Of a DNA stretch of 64,000 bases, positions 53,993-62,097 are shown piece after piece (position 1 is the first letter of the stretch; every line of letters begins with the position of its first letter). The stretch covers positions 1-64,000 of the forward strand of contig JAOARV010000017.1 in the NCBI GenBank assembly GCA_025210395.1, read 5' to 3'. The notes beneath the pieces are model-generated. The model was not told where the DNA came from, did no database searches, and saw only the letters and a program-made list of their open reading frames with translations. The translations under genes and the position numbers were made by a program. The DNA comes from Marinisporobacter sp. (GTDB lineage: Bacteria; Bacillota; Clostridia; Peptostreptococcales; Thermotaleaceae).

Positions 53993-55136
53993 AATAGCAG
54001 CAGTTACAGGAACTAGAGCCGAATATGGTTTGTTAAAAAATATATTAAAAGAAATAGTCAAAGATACACAGTTAGAACTTCAGCTTATAGTTACAGGAAC
54101 GCATCTATCAGAACAATATGGATATACAATAAAAGAAATAAAAAATGATGGATTTTATATAAATGAATGTATTTCCATGTTAATGGATTCAAATTCTAAA
54201 GAGAGTACGGTAAAATCTATGGGATTAGCATTGATTCAATATGCTCAAGCCTTTAATAATATGAAACCAGATATTTTATTAATCCTTGGGGATCGATATG
54301 AAATATTTGCAGCTGCAACTACTGCTATGATGATGAATATACCAATTGCTCATATATCGGGGGGAGAAATTACAGAAGGTGCTATAGATGAGCAAATTCG
54401 TCATGCTATAACGAAAATGGCTCATATTCATTTTTCAGGAGCAGAAATTTATGCTAAAAATATTATGAATATGGGTGAAGAAGCATGGAGAATTTTTAAT
54501 GTAGGGGATCCAGGAATAGAAAATATAAGGGTTACTCAATTTATGACAAAAGAACAATTAAAAGATGATTTAAAAGTTGAAATAGATGAACAAACGTTAC
54601 TTATAACCTATCATCCTGTAACTTTAGAAATAGATAAATTACAGCAGCAGATTGATAATTTGATTAAAGTTTTAGATAAATTAAATAAAAATATGATTAT
54701 TACTTATCCAAATGCGGATCAAGGAGGTAAATATATTATTGGAAAATTAGAAGCCTTTGCAAAAAGAAATGCTAAGGTATATTTATTTAAAAGTTTAGGT
54801 ATTCAGCGATATTTAAGTGTTATGAAATTATGTGGTGCTGTTGTTGGAAATTCATCAAGTGCATTGATAGAAGCACCTTTTTTAAAAGTACCAGTGGTTA
54901 ACATAGGAAATAGACAAAATGGGAGATTGATGGCGGACAATATAATTCCTTGCACAAATGATTGTGAAGATATATTTAATGCTGTGAATCAAGCACTAAG
55001 CACTGAGTTTCGAGAAAAGGTGAAATGTACGAAAAGTTTATATGGAGAAGGAAGTACAAGTAAAGAAATAGTAAAAGTTTTAAAAAATATAGAAATAGAT
55101 GATAAATTAGTAAAGAAAAAATTAGTTTGGAGTTGA
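53985..55136 (+). CDS. legG: Hydrolysing UDP/GDP-diacetamido-hexose 2-epimerase (LegG/NeuC family)
   Basis: 383 residues starting MHKIAAVTGTRAEYGLLKNI. TGTRAEYGL, LGDRYE, HISGGE, YHPVT and GNSSSALIEAP are the NeuC-family epimerase motifs. In the legionaminate route it removes the nucleotide and inverts C2 to give 2,4-diacetamido-2,4,6-trideoxymannose. The start at 53985 is chosen over 53976 because the protein family begins at this Met. Confidence 0.9.
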   Translation: MHKIAAVTGTRAEYGLLKNILKEIVKDTQLELQLIVTGTHLSEQYGYTIKEIKNDGFYINECISMLMDSNSKESTVKSMGLALIQYAQAFNNMKPDILLILGDRYEIFAAATTAMMMNIPIAHISGGEITEGAIDEQIRHAITKMAHIHFSGAEIYAKNIMNMGEEAWRIFNVGDPGIENIRVTQFMTKEQLKDDLKVEIDEQTLLITYHPVTLEIDKLQQQIDNLIKVLDKLNKNMIITYPNADQGGKYIIGKLEAFAKRNAKVYLFKSLGIQRYLSVMKLCGAVVGNSSSALIEAPFLKVPVVNIGNRQNGRLMADNIIPCTNDCEDIFNAVNQALSTEFREKVKCTKSLYGEGSTSKEIVKVLKNIEIDDKLVKKKLVWS

Positions 55137-55140
55137 GGCG

Positions 55141-56145
55141 ATGTCTGTATTTATAATTGCAGAGGCAGGAGTAAATCATAATGGAGATGTAGGTTTAGCA
55201 AAAAAACTTATAGATGTTGCTAAGGAAGCAGGAGTAGATGCTGTAAAATTTCAAACTTTTAAAACAGAAAAGATTATAGGAAAATTTGCTGAAAAAGCAG
55301 CATATCAAAAAGAAAATACAGGAAAAAATGAATCTCAATTTGAAATGGTAAAAAAATTGGAATTATCGTACAAAGAATTTGAGGAACTAAAAGAATACTG
55401 TGATGGAAAAGATATTATGTTTTTATCTACTCCGGATGATATGGATAGCCTAGATTTTTTAGTAAAACTAGGAGTAACTATGATTAAAATTGGATCTACA
55501 GAGATTACCAATTTAAACTATTTAAGAGAAATTGCAAGAAAAAAATTACCTATTATATTATCAACGGGGATGAGTACATTAGGAGAGGTAGAAAAAGCAT
55601 TATATACTATTTATAAAGAAGGAAACGAAGACGTTACTTTACTTCACTGTACATCAGACTACCCAACAGATTATAGTGATGTAAATTTAAAAGCAATGAT
55701 TACATTAAAGGATGCTTTGAAAACACCTGCAGGATATTCGGATCATACCCTAGGAAATGAAGCGGCAATTGCAGCAGTTACATTAGGAGCAACAATTATA
55801 GAAAAACATTTTACTCTTGATAAAAATATGGAAGGACCAGATCATAAAGCTTCTTTAAATCCGAAAGAATTAAAAAATTTGGTTATAGCTATTCGAAATA
55901 CGGAAGAATTATTAGGTGATGGGATCAAAAGACCTACAAAGAGTGAATTAGACATTATGAAAGATGCAAGGAGAAGCATAGTTGCTTCATTTGATTTAAA
56001 GAAAGGAATCATATTAACTGAAGAAATGGTTGAATGCAAAAGACCAGGAAATGGAATTCAACCTGGATATATTCATATGTTAATTGGAAGAAAATTAAAA
56101 AGAGATATAAAACAAGATGAGTTAATTATGTGGGAAGATATTTAG
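55141..56145 (+). CDS. legI: N,N'-diacetyllegionaminate synthase (LegI/NeuB family)
   Basis: 334 residues. The NeuB TIM-barrel (IIAEAGVNHNGDVGLAKKLI, DAVKFQTFKTEKII, STPDDMDSLDFL, KIGSTEITN, LLHCTSDYPT, GYSDHTLG, EKHFTLDKNMEGPDHKASL) is complete. A C-terminal SAF/antifreeze-like domain (about 275-334, RRSIVASFDLKKGIILTEEM) follows. It condenses the trideoxy sugar with phosphoenolpyruvate. Confidence 0.92.
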   Translation: MSVFIIAEAGVNHNGDVGLAKKLIDVAKEAGVDAVKFQTFKTEKIIGKFAEKAAYQKENTGKNESQFEMVKKLELSYKEFEELKEYCDGKDIMFLSTPDDMDSLDFLVKLGVTMIKIGSTEITNLNYLREIARKKLPIILSTGMSTLGEVEKALYTIYKEGNEDVTLLHCTSDYPTDYSDVNLKAMITLKDALKTPAGYSDHTLGNEAAIAAVTLGATIIEKHFTLDKNMEGPDHKASLNPKELKNLVIAIRNTEELLGDGIKRPTKSELDIMKDARRSIVASFDLKKGIILTEEMVECKRPGNGIQPGYIHMLIGRKLKRDIKQDELIMWEDI

Positions 56146-56162
56146 GAGTGAGATGAGATTAT

Positions 56163-57368
56163 ATGATAAATATTGATTTGCCAAATATTCATACACCTTA
56201 CTATTTATTAGATTTAGAAAGGCTGGTAAAAAATTTTTGTGAATTGAAAAAAGCATTTAGTAAAGAATGGAATAATTTAATAATAGGGTACTCTTTTAAG
56301 ACTAATTCGCTTCCTTGGCTTCTAAATTGGTTGAAAGACGAAGATGCTTATGCAGAAGTTGTGTCTCAGCCAGAATATGAATTGGCTAAAAAGATAGGGT
56401 TTAAAAAAATAGTATTTAATGGACCGTATAAAGGATTTGAAGCTATGGAAAATGCATTGAATAATGATTTTATTGTTAATTTAGATTCTTTTAATGAGAT
56501 AGAATGGTTAAAGAAAAATAGCCCTAAAGATGATAAAATATACAAAGTTGGACTAAGAATAAATTTTGATCTTGAAAAATATTGTCATGAAGAGAATATT
56601 ATGGATGATGAGCCTCGACGATTTGGATTTAATATTGAAAATGGTTCGTTTGAAAAAGCAATAACAGAGCTGAAAAATATGTCATATATTAAAATAGTAG
56701 GAATTCATGCACATAATAGTACAAGAACAAAGAGTTTGAGTGTATTTAATACAATATCACAGAAGATTATCGAAGCTGCTGAAATGATTGATAATCAATT
56801 AGAATATGTTGATATAGGAGGAAGTTTTTTTGGAGATAAACCTGGAACCCCAGAATTTTGGGAATATGCTAAAACTATTTGTCAGATTTTAAAGAAGAGA
56901 TTTAAGCCAAAGCATACTGCGCTAATTATTGAACCTGGAGCGTCCCTGATAGCATCTCCTTTTTATTTTGTATGCAAGGTAGTAGACAAAAAAGATATTA
57001 AAGGCACAAGAATTTTAACGGTAGATGGAAGTTGTTTAAATATCAGTCCTCAAATGAAAGGGACAAGTTTCAAGATTGATTCAAATTCGCAAAAAAAAAT
57101 AATGAGTCAGAGACAAGTAATTGCTGGGTATACATGCATAGAAAAGGATAGACTTGGACAATTGGAGAAATCTAATGAATTATATATTGATGATATACTG
57201 ATATTTCATAATACAGGAGCTTATTCTATGGCTTTATCGCCAAATTTTATACAGTATTATCCTGCTGTAGTAGTTAAAGATAGAAATAAATTTTTTTATG
57301 CTAGAAAGCCCTGGAGTATTGAAGAATATATGCAGAAGTCTATTTTAGATGATTCACAGCTTATATAG
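56163..57368 (+). CDS. PLP fold-III decarboxylase-family protein in the glycan locus
   Basis: 401 residues resembling diaminopimelate/ornithine decarboxylases: TPYYLLDLERLVKNF, GYSFKTNSLPWLL (PLP Lys in the K-T-N motif, about residue 46), VGIHAHNSTRTKS, DIGGSFFG, IIEPGASLIA and a C-terminal NTGAYSMAL. The substrate cannot be read from the sequence. It sits between legI and an ATP-grasp gene, with gaps of 17 and 10 bases, so an amino-acid derivative for glycan decoration is a plausible product. Confidence 0.75.
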   Translation: MINIDLPNIHTPYYLLDLERLVKNFCELKKAFSKEWNNLIIGYSFKTNSLPWLLNWLKDEDAYAEVVSQPEYELAKKIGFKKIVFNGPYKGFEAMENALNNDFIVNLDSFNEIEWLKKNSPKDDKIYKVGLRINFDLEKYCHEENIMDDEPRRFGFNIENGSFEKAITELKNMSYIKIVGIHAHNSTRTKSLSVFNTISQKIIEAAEMIDNQLEYVDIGGSFFGDKPGTPEFWEYAKTICQILKKRFKPKHTALIIEPGASLIASPFYFVCKVVDKKDIKGTRILTVDGSCLNISPQMKGTSFKIDSNSQKKIMSQRQVIAGYTCIEKDRLGQLEKSNELYIDDILIFHNTGAYSMALSPNFIQYYPAVVVKDRNKFFYARKPWSIEEYMQKSILDDSQLI

Positions 57369-57378
57369 GAGTGAAAAA

Positions 57379-58356
57379 ATGAATCTAATGATATTAAGTC
57401 CTGGAAGAAGAGTAGATATAGTAAAATATTTCAAGAAAGTATTAAATAAACATAAAAGCAAGGTAATAACTTTGGATATGAGCAACTATGCACCAGCATT
57501 ATATTCTGGGGATAAATGGTATACTATTCAAAAAAATTTTAATAATCTTGATAAATATATAGATGATGTTATTAGAATATGTAAAAAGGAAAAAGTAACA
57601 TACTTAATGACACTTATTGATCCAGAATTGAAGTTAATAGCTGAGAATGTAGATAAATTTAAGTTGAATAACATAATCCCTATTATTTCTTCAAAAGAGT
57701 TTATAAATAATACTTTTGATAAATACTTGTTTTATAAGAATTATAAGGATAAATTAAATCTTGTACCAACGTACATTGATAAAAAAGAAATCTTAGAAAA
57801 TAATGAGATAGAATTTCCAATATTTACAAAGGATAGAAAAGGAAGTGGTAGTTCGGGGTTAAAGTTGATAAATAATAAAGAAAACCTGAAAATAATAAAT
57901 GATACCAATTTAATATATCAGAAATTTATAGATGGAAAAGAATTTGGTGTGGATGTTTATTTTGACTTTATAAGTGGGAAAATAGTTTCTGTTTTCATGA
58001 AAGAAAAGATTAATATGAGAGCAGGTGAAACAGATAAATCTGTATCTGTATTTAGAGAAGACATATTAAATGAAATAATGAAATTAGAAGATATACATGG
58101 TATTAAAGGTCCAATAGATGTAGATGTTTTTATATCAAATGATGGAGAACTGTATATAAACGAAATTAATCCTAGGTTTGGAGGAGGATATCCACACGCT
58201 TATGGATGTGGTGTAGACTTTATAAGCATGATAGGAAATAATATGATGGGAGGAATAAATACTAAAAAGATAGGCGAGTATCCTGTAGATATTTTGATGA
58301 TGAAATATAACGGTATAATTTATAAAAAAGGTTATGAAATTTATGAATTAAAGTGA
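57379..58356 (+). CDS. ATP-grasp ligase in the glycan locus
   Basis: 325 residues from the ATG at 57379 (after AGGAGTG). The N-terminal PylC/carbamoyl-phosphate-synthase-like domain (ILSPGRRVDIVKYFKK) is followed by the ATP-grasp body: FPIFTKDRKGSGSSGLKLI, YQKFIDGKEFGVDVYF, DVDVFISNDGELYINEINPRFGGGYPHAYGCG. Such enzymes join a carboxylate to an amine. Coupled to the decarboxylase-like gene it may attach an amino acid or other acyl group to the amino sugar. No dedicated acetyltransferase (LegH) is visible in the locus. Confidence 0.8.
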   Translation: MNLMILSPGRRVDIVKYFKKVLNKHKSKVITLDMSNYAPALYSGDKWYTIQKNFNNLDKYIDDVIRICKKEKVTYLMTLIDPELKLIAENVDKFKLNNIIPIISSKEFINNTFDKYLFYKNYKDKLNLVPTYIDKKEILENNEIEFPIFTKDRKGSGSSGLKLINNKENLKIINDTNLIYQKFIDGKEFGVDVYFDFISGKIVSVFMKEKINMRAGETDKSVSVFREDILNEIMKLEDIHGIKGPIDVDVFISNDGELYINEINPRFGGGYPHAYGCGVDFISMIGNNMMGGINTKKIGEYPVDILMMKYNGIIYKKGYEIYELK

Positions 58357-58359
58357 TAG

Positions 58360-58598
58360 ATAGTGGTTGCATGGGAATTGTTTTGGTAGTAAATGGAAAC
58401 AAGATATTGAGAGGAACAGTAACAGATGCAGATGTTTGAAGCGTTATTTTAAATAGTTTGATATGAAAGAGTTGATCAGTAACATCATTGAAAATGATCT
58501 AAGAATAGGAGGTTATCCTATAAAGGAATACTGGATGGATATAGGATAAGTGGAAGATGATCACCAAGCAAATATGGATTACGAAAATTTAATTTGGA
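58360..58598 (+). pseudogene. Internally deleted relic of a ptmE-like gene
   Basis: The first part (58362-58437) translates as GCMGIVLVVNGNKILRGTVT then DADV and stop, matching the CBS segment of the intact ptmE product. A later part (58478-58590) reads GGYPIKEYWMDIG, stop, VEDDHQANMDYENLIW, matching that protein's extreme C-terminus. The roughly 250 residues between are gone, and several stops interrupt the frame. It shows that this position once carried a second ptmE copy. Confidence 0.8.
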
Positions 58599-58607
58599 GT
58601 GAGGCAT

Positions 58608-59600
58608 GTGCAACTAAAGAATAAAAAAGTATTAATTACAGGTTCAGAAGGCTTCATAGGAAGCCATTTGACAGAAAAATTGGTAGAACGAGGAGCTAAG
58701 GTTACAGCTTTAGTTCAATATAACTCATTCAACAATTGGGGGTGGATTGAAACTTTAGAGGATCACATAAAAAAAGAAATAGAAGTATATACAGGAGATA
58801 TAAGGGAATACGATAATATGTCAAGGGTAATACAAGGAAAAGATATTGTATTTCACCTGGCAGCACTCATTGCTATTCCGTATTCCTATCAATCTCCAGC
58901 AGCTTATGTGAGAACGAATGTAGAAGGGACTTTAAATGTAATGGAAAGCTGTAGAGTCCATGGAATAGAAAAGGTAGTTCATACATCAACTAGTGAGACC
59001 TATGGAACAGCTTTATATGTTCCAATTGATGAGAAACATCCATTACAAGGACAATCTCCTTATTCAGCTAGTAAAATTGGTGCAGATAAAATGGTAGAAA
59101 GTTATTATCGATCTTTTAATCTACCTGTAGCAACAATAAGACCCTTTAATACTTATGGACCGAGACAATCTGCAAGAGCCGTGATTCCTACTATTATTTC
59201 GCAGATATTAGCAGGAAAGAAGAATATTAAACTAGGTACATTATCCCCTACAAGAGATTTTAATTATGTGAAGGATACGGCAGAAGGTTTTATAAAGATG
59301 GCAGAGGTTGATGAAAGTGTAGGACAAGTGATCAATGTAGGCACAAATAATGAAATCTCTATTGGAGATTTAGTGAAAAAGATTATTAAACTGACAGGAA
59401 AAGAAGTAACGATCGAATGCGAAGAAAGTCGTTTAAGACCTGAAAAAAGTGAAGTCAATAGATTATGGTGTGATAATAGTAAAGCTAGAGAAATATTAAA
59501 TTGGTGTCCAGCATATACCCTAGAGGAAGGTTTGATGGAAACCATAGAATGGATCAAAGCAAATATGCATTATTTTAAGACTGATATATATAACGTATAG
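58608..59600 (+). CDS. legB: NAD-dependent sugar 4,6-dehydratase, LegB-like
   Basis: 330 residues from the GTG at 58608 (MQLKNKKVLITGSEGFIGSHL), with GGAGTGAGG upstream; a GTG at 58599 is an alternative. This extended SDR has the GSEGFIGSHL NAD motif, TSTSETYGTALYVPIDEKHPLQGQSPYSASKIGAD (the catalytic triad region with YxxxK) and a C-terminal SRLRPEKSEVNRLWCDNSKAREIL. In the pathway it converts GDP-GlcNAc to the 4-keto-6-deoxy form. Confidence 0.9.
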   Translation: MQLKNKKVLITGSEGFIGSHLTEKLVERGAKVTALVQYNSFNNWGWIETLEDHIKKEIEVYTGDIREYDNMSRVIQGKDIVFHLAALIAIPYSYQSPAAYVRTNVEGTLNVMESCRVHGIEKVVHTSTSETYGTALYVPIDEKHPLQGQSPYSASKIGADKMVESYYRSFNLPVATIRPFNTYGPRQSARAVIPTIISQILAGKKNIKLGTLSPTRDFNYVKDTAEGFIKMAEVDESVGQVINVGTNNEISIGDLVKKIIKLTGKEVTIECEESRLRPEKSEVNRLWCDNSKAREILNWCPAYTLEEGLMETIEWIKANMHYFKTDIYNV

Positions 59601-59615
59601 AAAAGAGTGATTAAA

Positions 59616-60731
59616 ATGATCCCTTTGTGCATACCAGAGATAAGAGGAAACGAATGGAAATATATAAAAGAGTGCTTAGATACCAATTGGGTATCTTCTG
59701 CTGGAAAATATGTAGACTTATTTGAAGAACGATTTAAAGCTTATATGGAAAGCAGCCAAGCTGTTGTTACGATGAATGGTACATCTGCAATTCACTTAGC
59801 GCTGCAGGTACTTGGTATTGGAAAAGGTGATGAAGTCATTGTACCTTCTATGACCTTTATTGCATCTGTTAATCCTATTTTGTATGTAGGAGCAGATCCT
59901 GTATTTGTTGATGTATGTAAAGATACTTATGTAATGGATGTTAGTAATGTTGAAAGCTTAATTACAGAAAAGACAAAAGCAATACTACCCGTTCATTTGT
60001 ATGGAAATATGGTAGACATGGAGCCTTTAATGGAGTTAGCACAAAAATATAACTTATATATTATTGAAGATGCAACAGAAGGGTTAGGCTCTGTCTATAA
60101 AATGAATGATGAAACCTTCAAAAAAGCTGGAACTATTGGACATATAGGGTGTTTTAGCTTCAATGGAAATAAGCTTATTACAACTGGTGCTGGAGGAATG
60201 CTCGTAACTAACAATATAGATTTAGGGAAAAAAGCCAAACATTTAAGTACTCAAGCAAAGGTTATAGAAGAGAATAAAGCTTTTTCTCATGATGATATAG
60301 GGTATAATTTTAGAATGCCCAATATTTTAGCAGCAATGGGAGTTGCCCAATTAGAAAATATTGAAGAATATATTTCGGCAAAAAAAGAACATGCAAAGGT
60401 TTATGATGAAGCGTTAAAAAATATAAAAGGAATCTGCTTATCAAAAGAACTTAAAAATGAAAATCGCTGCCCGTGGCTGTATTCACTAGTGATTCAAGAT
60501 GATTTTGGAAAGAGTCGTGATGAACTGATTTTAGAAATGAAAAGGAATCATATTGAAACAAGACCATTTTTTCAACCAATTCATAAAATGAAGCCATATA
60601 AAAGTTTTAGATGTGGGGATTTGAGTGTTACAGAGGAGTTATCTTCAAAAGGAATAAATTTACCAAGCTCTGTTGGTCTAAAGAAAGAACAAATTCAAAA
60701 AGTTTGTGAAGTGATGAAACTTGGATTGTAA
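59616..60731 (+). CDS. legC: LegC-type sugar aminotransferase
   Basis: 371 residues (MIPLCIPEIRGNEWKYIKEC) from the ATG at 59616. DegT/DnrJ/EryC1 fold: NTNWVSSAGKYV-like start, GTSAIHLALQVLG, DATEGLGSVY, and the PLP-lysine motif FSFNGNKLITTGAGGM (Lys about 186). It aminates C4 of the keto sugar made by LegB. It overlaps nothing and is followed 33 bases later by a small helical-protein gene. Confidence 0.9.
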   Translation: MIPLCIPEIRGNEWKYIKECLDTNWVSSAGKYVDLFEERFKAYMESSQAVVTMNGTSAIHLALQVLGIGKGDEVIVPSMTFIASVNPILYVGADPVFVDVCKDTYVMDVSNVESLITEKTKAILPVHLYGNMVDMEPLMELAQKYNLYIIEDATEGLGSVYKMNDETFKKAGTIGHIGCFSFNGNKLITTGAGGMLVTNNIDLGKKAKHLSTQAKVIEENKAFSHDDIGYNFRMPNILAAMGVAQLENIEEYISAKKEHAKVYDEALKNIKGICLSKELKNENRCPWLYSLVIQDDFGKSRDELILEMKRNHIETRPFFQPIHKMKPYKSFRCGDLSVTEELSSKGINLPSSVGLKKEQIQKVCEVMKLGL

Positions 60732-60764
60732 GAGAATGAGACAAATTCAAATAAGGATTAAGAT

Positions 60765-61133
60765 ATGAAAAAATATTATGATGTAATTTATAAAATTTTT
60801 GATTTATTGCAAACAATTGAAGATGGCTTAGTTTATATTCAAGATAAGATGAAAGAATTGAAAATAGAAGAAGCTTTTCAGATCTTAAATGATATTATTT
60901 GTGGAATGGAAAGTATAGAGACTGCTATGGAACCATTAATGAAAAAACTGATAGAAAATGATTTAGAAATACGTATAGAATACTTTAGAGAATCATTATA
61001 TGCGTTAACTTATGATTATAAAAAAAATAATGGAAATTATATAATGAAAATTTTGGAATTTCAAGTATTTCCTTGTTTCAATAGATGGAAAACACAATTA
61101 GAAAATTGTTTACGACCATATGTACTTTCTTAA
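60765..61133 (+). CDS. Helical hypothetical protein in the glycosylation locus
   Basis: 122 residues, acidic, all-helical by pattern (YDVIYKIFDLLQTIEDGLVYIQDKMKELKIEEAFQIL...), with no membrane segment and three scattered cysteines. The start follows ATAAGGATTAAG. Its position between legC and yjfB suggests motility or glycosylation. Resembles the small Maf-associated proteins in style but without clear sequence identity. Function unknown. Confidence 0.6.
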   Translation: MKKYYDVIYKIFDLLQTIEDGLVYIQDKMKELKIEEAFQILNDIICGMESIETAMEPLMKKLIENDLEIRIEYFRESLYALTYDYKKNNGNYIMKILEFQVFPCFNRWKTQLENCLRPYVLS

Positions 61134-61234
61134 ACACTGTGGCAGGGCAGGTTCTCTGTCATTGTTCTATTTTTTGAAATATTTCCTTATGGATAGTTAG
61201 AAGACGTGATTGTAGTTAGATTATGAATTTATTC

Positions 61235-61262
61235 TAAACAATAGTAAACTTGTTGTCGATAC
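61235..61262 (+). promoter_or_regulatory. SigD-type promoter of yjfB
   Basis: TAAA (61235-61238), 16 bases, GTCGATAC (61255-61262), two mismatches from GCCGATAT. Confidence 0.65.
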
Positions 61263-61324
61263 AAGAGGTAGATATCAAAAAATGATGACAATGTAATCAA
61301 AGCTTAATGAAAGGAGCTGATACT

Positions 61325-61501
61325 ATGGATATTAATGCTATGTCTACTGTAATAAGTCAAGGAAAAATCAAGCAGCAAGCAGCACTTTCTGTGATGAAAA
61401 TAGCAATGGATACAGCTACACAACAGACGAATGATCTAAAGAAAATGATGGAGCAATCTATAACCCCTCATGTAGGAGGGAATATTGATGTGCAGCTGTA
61501 A
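61325..61501 (+). CDS. yjfB: YjfB-family putative motility protein
   Basis: 58 residues: MDINAMSTVISQGKIKQQAA then LSVMKIAMDTATQQTNDLKK and a Pro/Gly-rich tail. This matches the YjfB family of short putative motility proteins, part of the SigD regulon in Bacillus. The start at 61325 follows AAAGGAGCTG; an in-frame upstream start at 61307 lacks a ribosome binding site. It has its own SigD-type promoter and terminator. Confidence 0.85.
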   Translation: MDINAMSTVISQGKIKQQAALSVMKIAMDTATQQTNDLKKMMEQSITPHVGGNIDVQL

Positions 61502-61534
61502 AGATTTAGTCTGTAGGATAGCTTATGAAAAAAG

Positions 61535-61572
61535 ATACCTCCTTGGAGAAAAAACAAGGGGGTATTTTTTGA
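61535..61572 (+). terminator. Terminator of yjfB
   Basis: ATACCTCCTTG (61535-61545) pairs with CAAGGGGGTAT (61555-61565), followed by TTTTTG. Confidence 0.85.
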
Positions 61573-61579
61573 TTAGGGG

Positions 61580-61607
61580 TAAAGTATATTAGATAATGAT
61601 CCGATAA
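61580..61607 (+). promoter_or_regulatory. SigD-type promoter of a short RNA
   Basis: TAAA (61580-61583), 16 bases, TCCGATAA (61600-61607). The predicted start is near 61613. Confidence 0.65.
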
Positions 61608-61612
61608 ACATA

Positions 61613-61731
61613 ACAAGCGATATCCTTAAGGGACTAAGGACAGCAATACTAGGGACAGGTTTTAAAATTTTATAGGTGAAATATGAATAGTTCTTGGTCC
61701 TATCTATTTTTTGATGGGATCATTTTTTTTT
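61613..61731 (+). ncRNA. Candidate SigD-dependent ~120-nt RNA with CsrA-type loops
   Basis: TCCTTA-AGGGAC-TAAGGA (61623-61640) is a perfect hairpin whose loop is identical to that of the flagellin 3' array; a second AGGGAC lies at 61651-61656 with a weak stem. The RNA ends at a terminator: TGGTCCTATC (61695-61704) pairs with GATGGGATCA (61713-61722) using wobbles, followed by nine T. It also contains a possible 15-codon frame (ATG at 61683, AGGTG upstream). It could instead be an attenuated leader of the downstream Maf operon. Confidence 0.55.
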
Positions 61732-61833
61732 AACTATGAAAATAAATGCAATATGTATATTTATATGAAGCATAGCGAGTAATTACCAGGCAAAAAATAG
61801 TTGTTTTTATATTATGATTAAAGGAGAAGAGAT

Positions 61834-62097
61834 ATGATTATAAAACAAATAGATGATATGCAAGGATGTATTTTTAAGCATGATATAAAAAATATGCCTA
61901 ATAGGATGCTAGCTCTTACAAATGAGATGAGCCAATTACTAAAACAAAATATACCTGCAAAGTATATGAATACTCTTCTAGAGGTACTAGAATATATCCA
62001 TATGGCTATGGAAAATAAAGATTATTTATTGGTAGCGGATTTGTTAGAATTTGAATTGAAACCACTATTTAAAAATATAGTAGGAGAGGTAAATTAG
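61834..62097 (+). CDS. Small helical protein preceding the second Maf gene
   Basis: 87 residues, paralogue of the product at 49287-49538 (shared core ENKDYLLVADLLEFELKPLF and similar spacing throughout). Its stop codon (TAG) lies two bases before the Maf ATG, so the two are tightly coupled. AAAGGAGAAG is the ribosome binding site. No family name is known to me. Confidence 0.78.
   Translation: MIIKQIDDMQGCIFKHDIKNMPNRMLALTNEMSQLLKQNIPAKYMNTLLEVLEYIHMAMENKDYLLVADLLEFELKPLFKNIVGEVN

Noticed and set aside
61651-61656. Second AGGGAC in the short RNA as an equal CsrA hairpin
   Set aside because: Only two flanking base pairs form; kept as a motif, not counted as a structured site.
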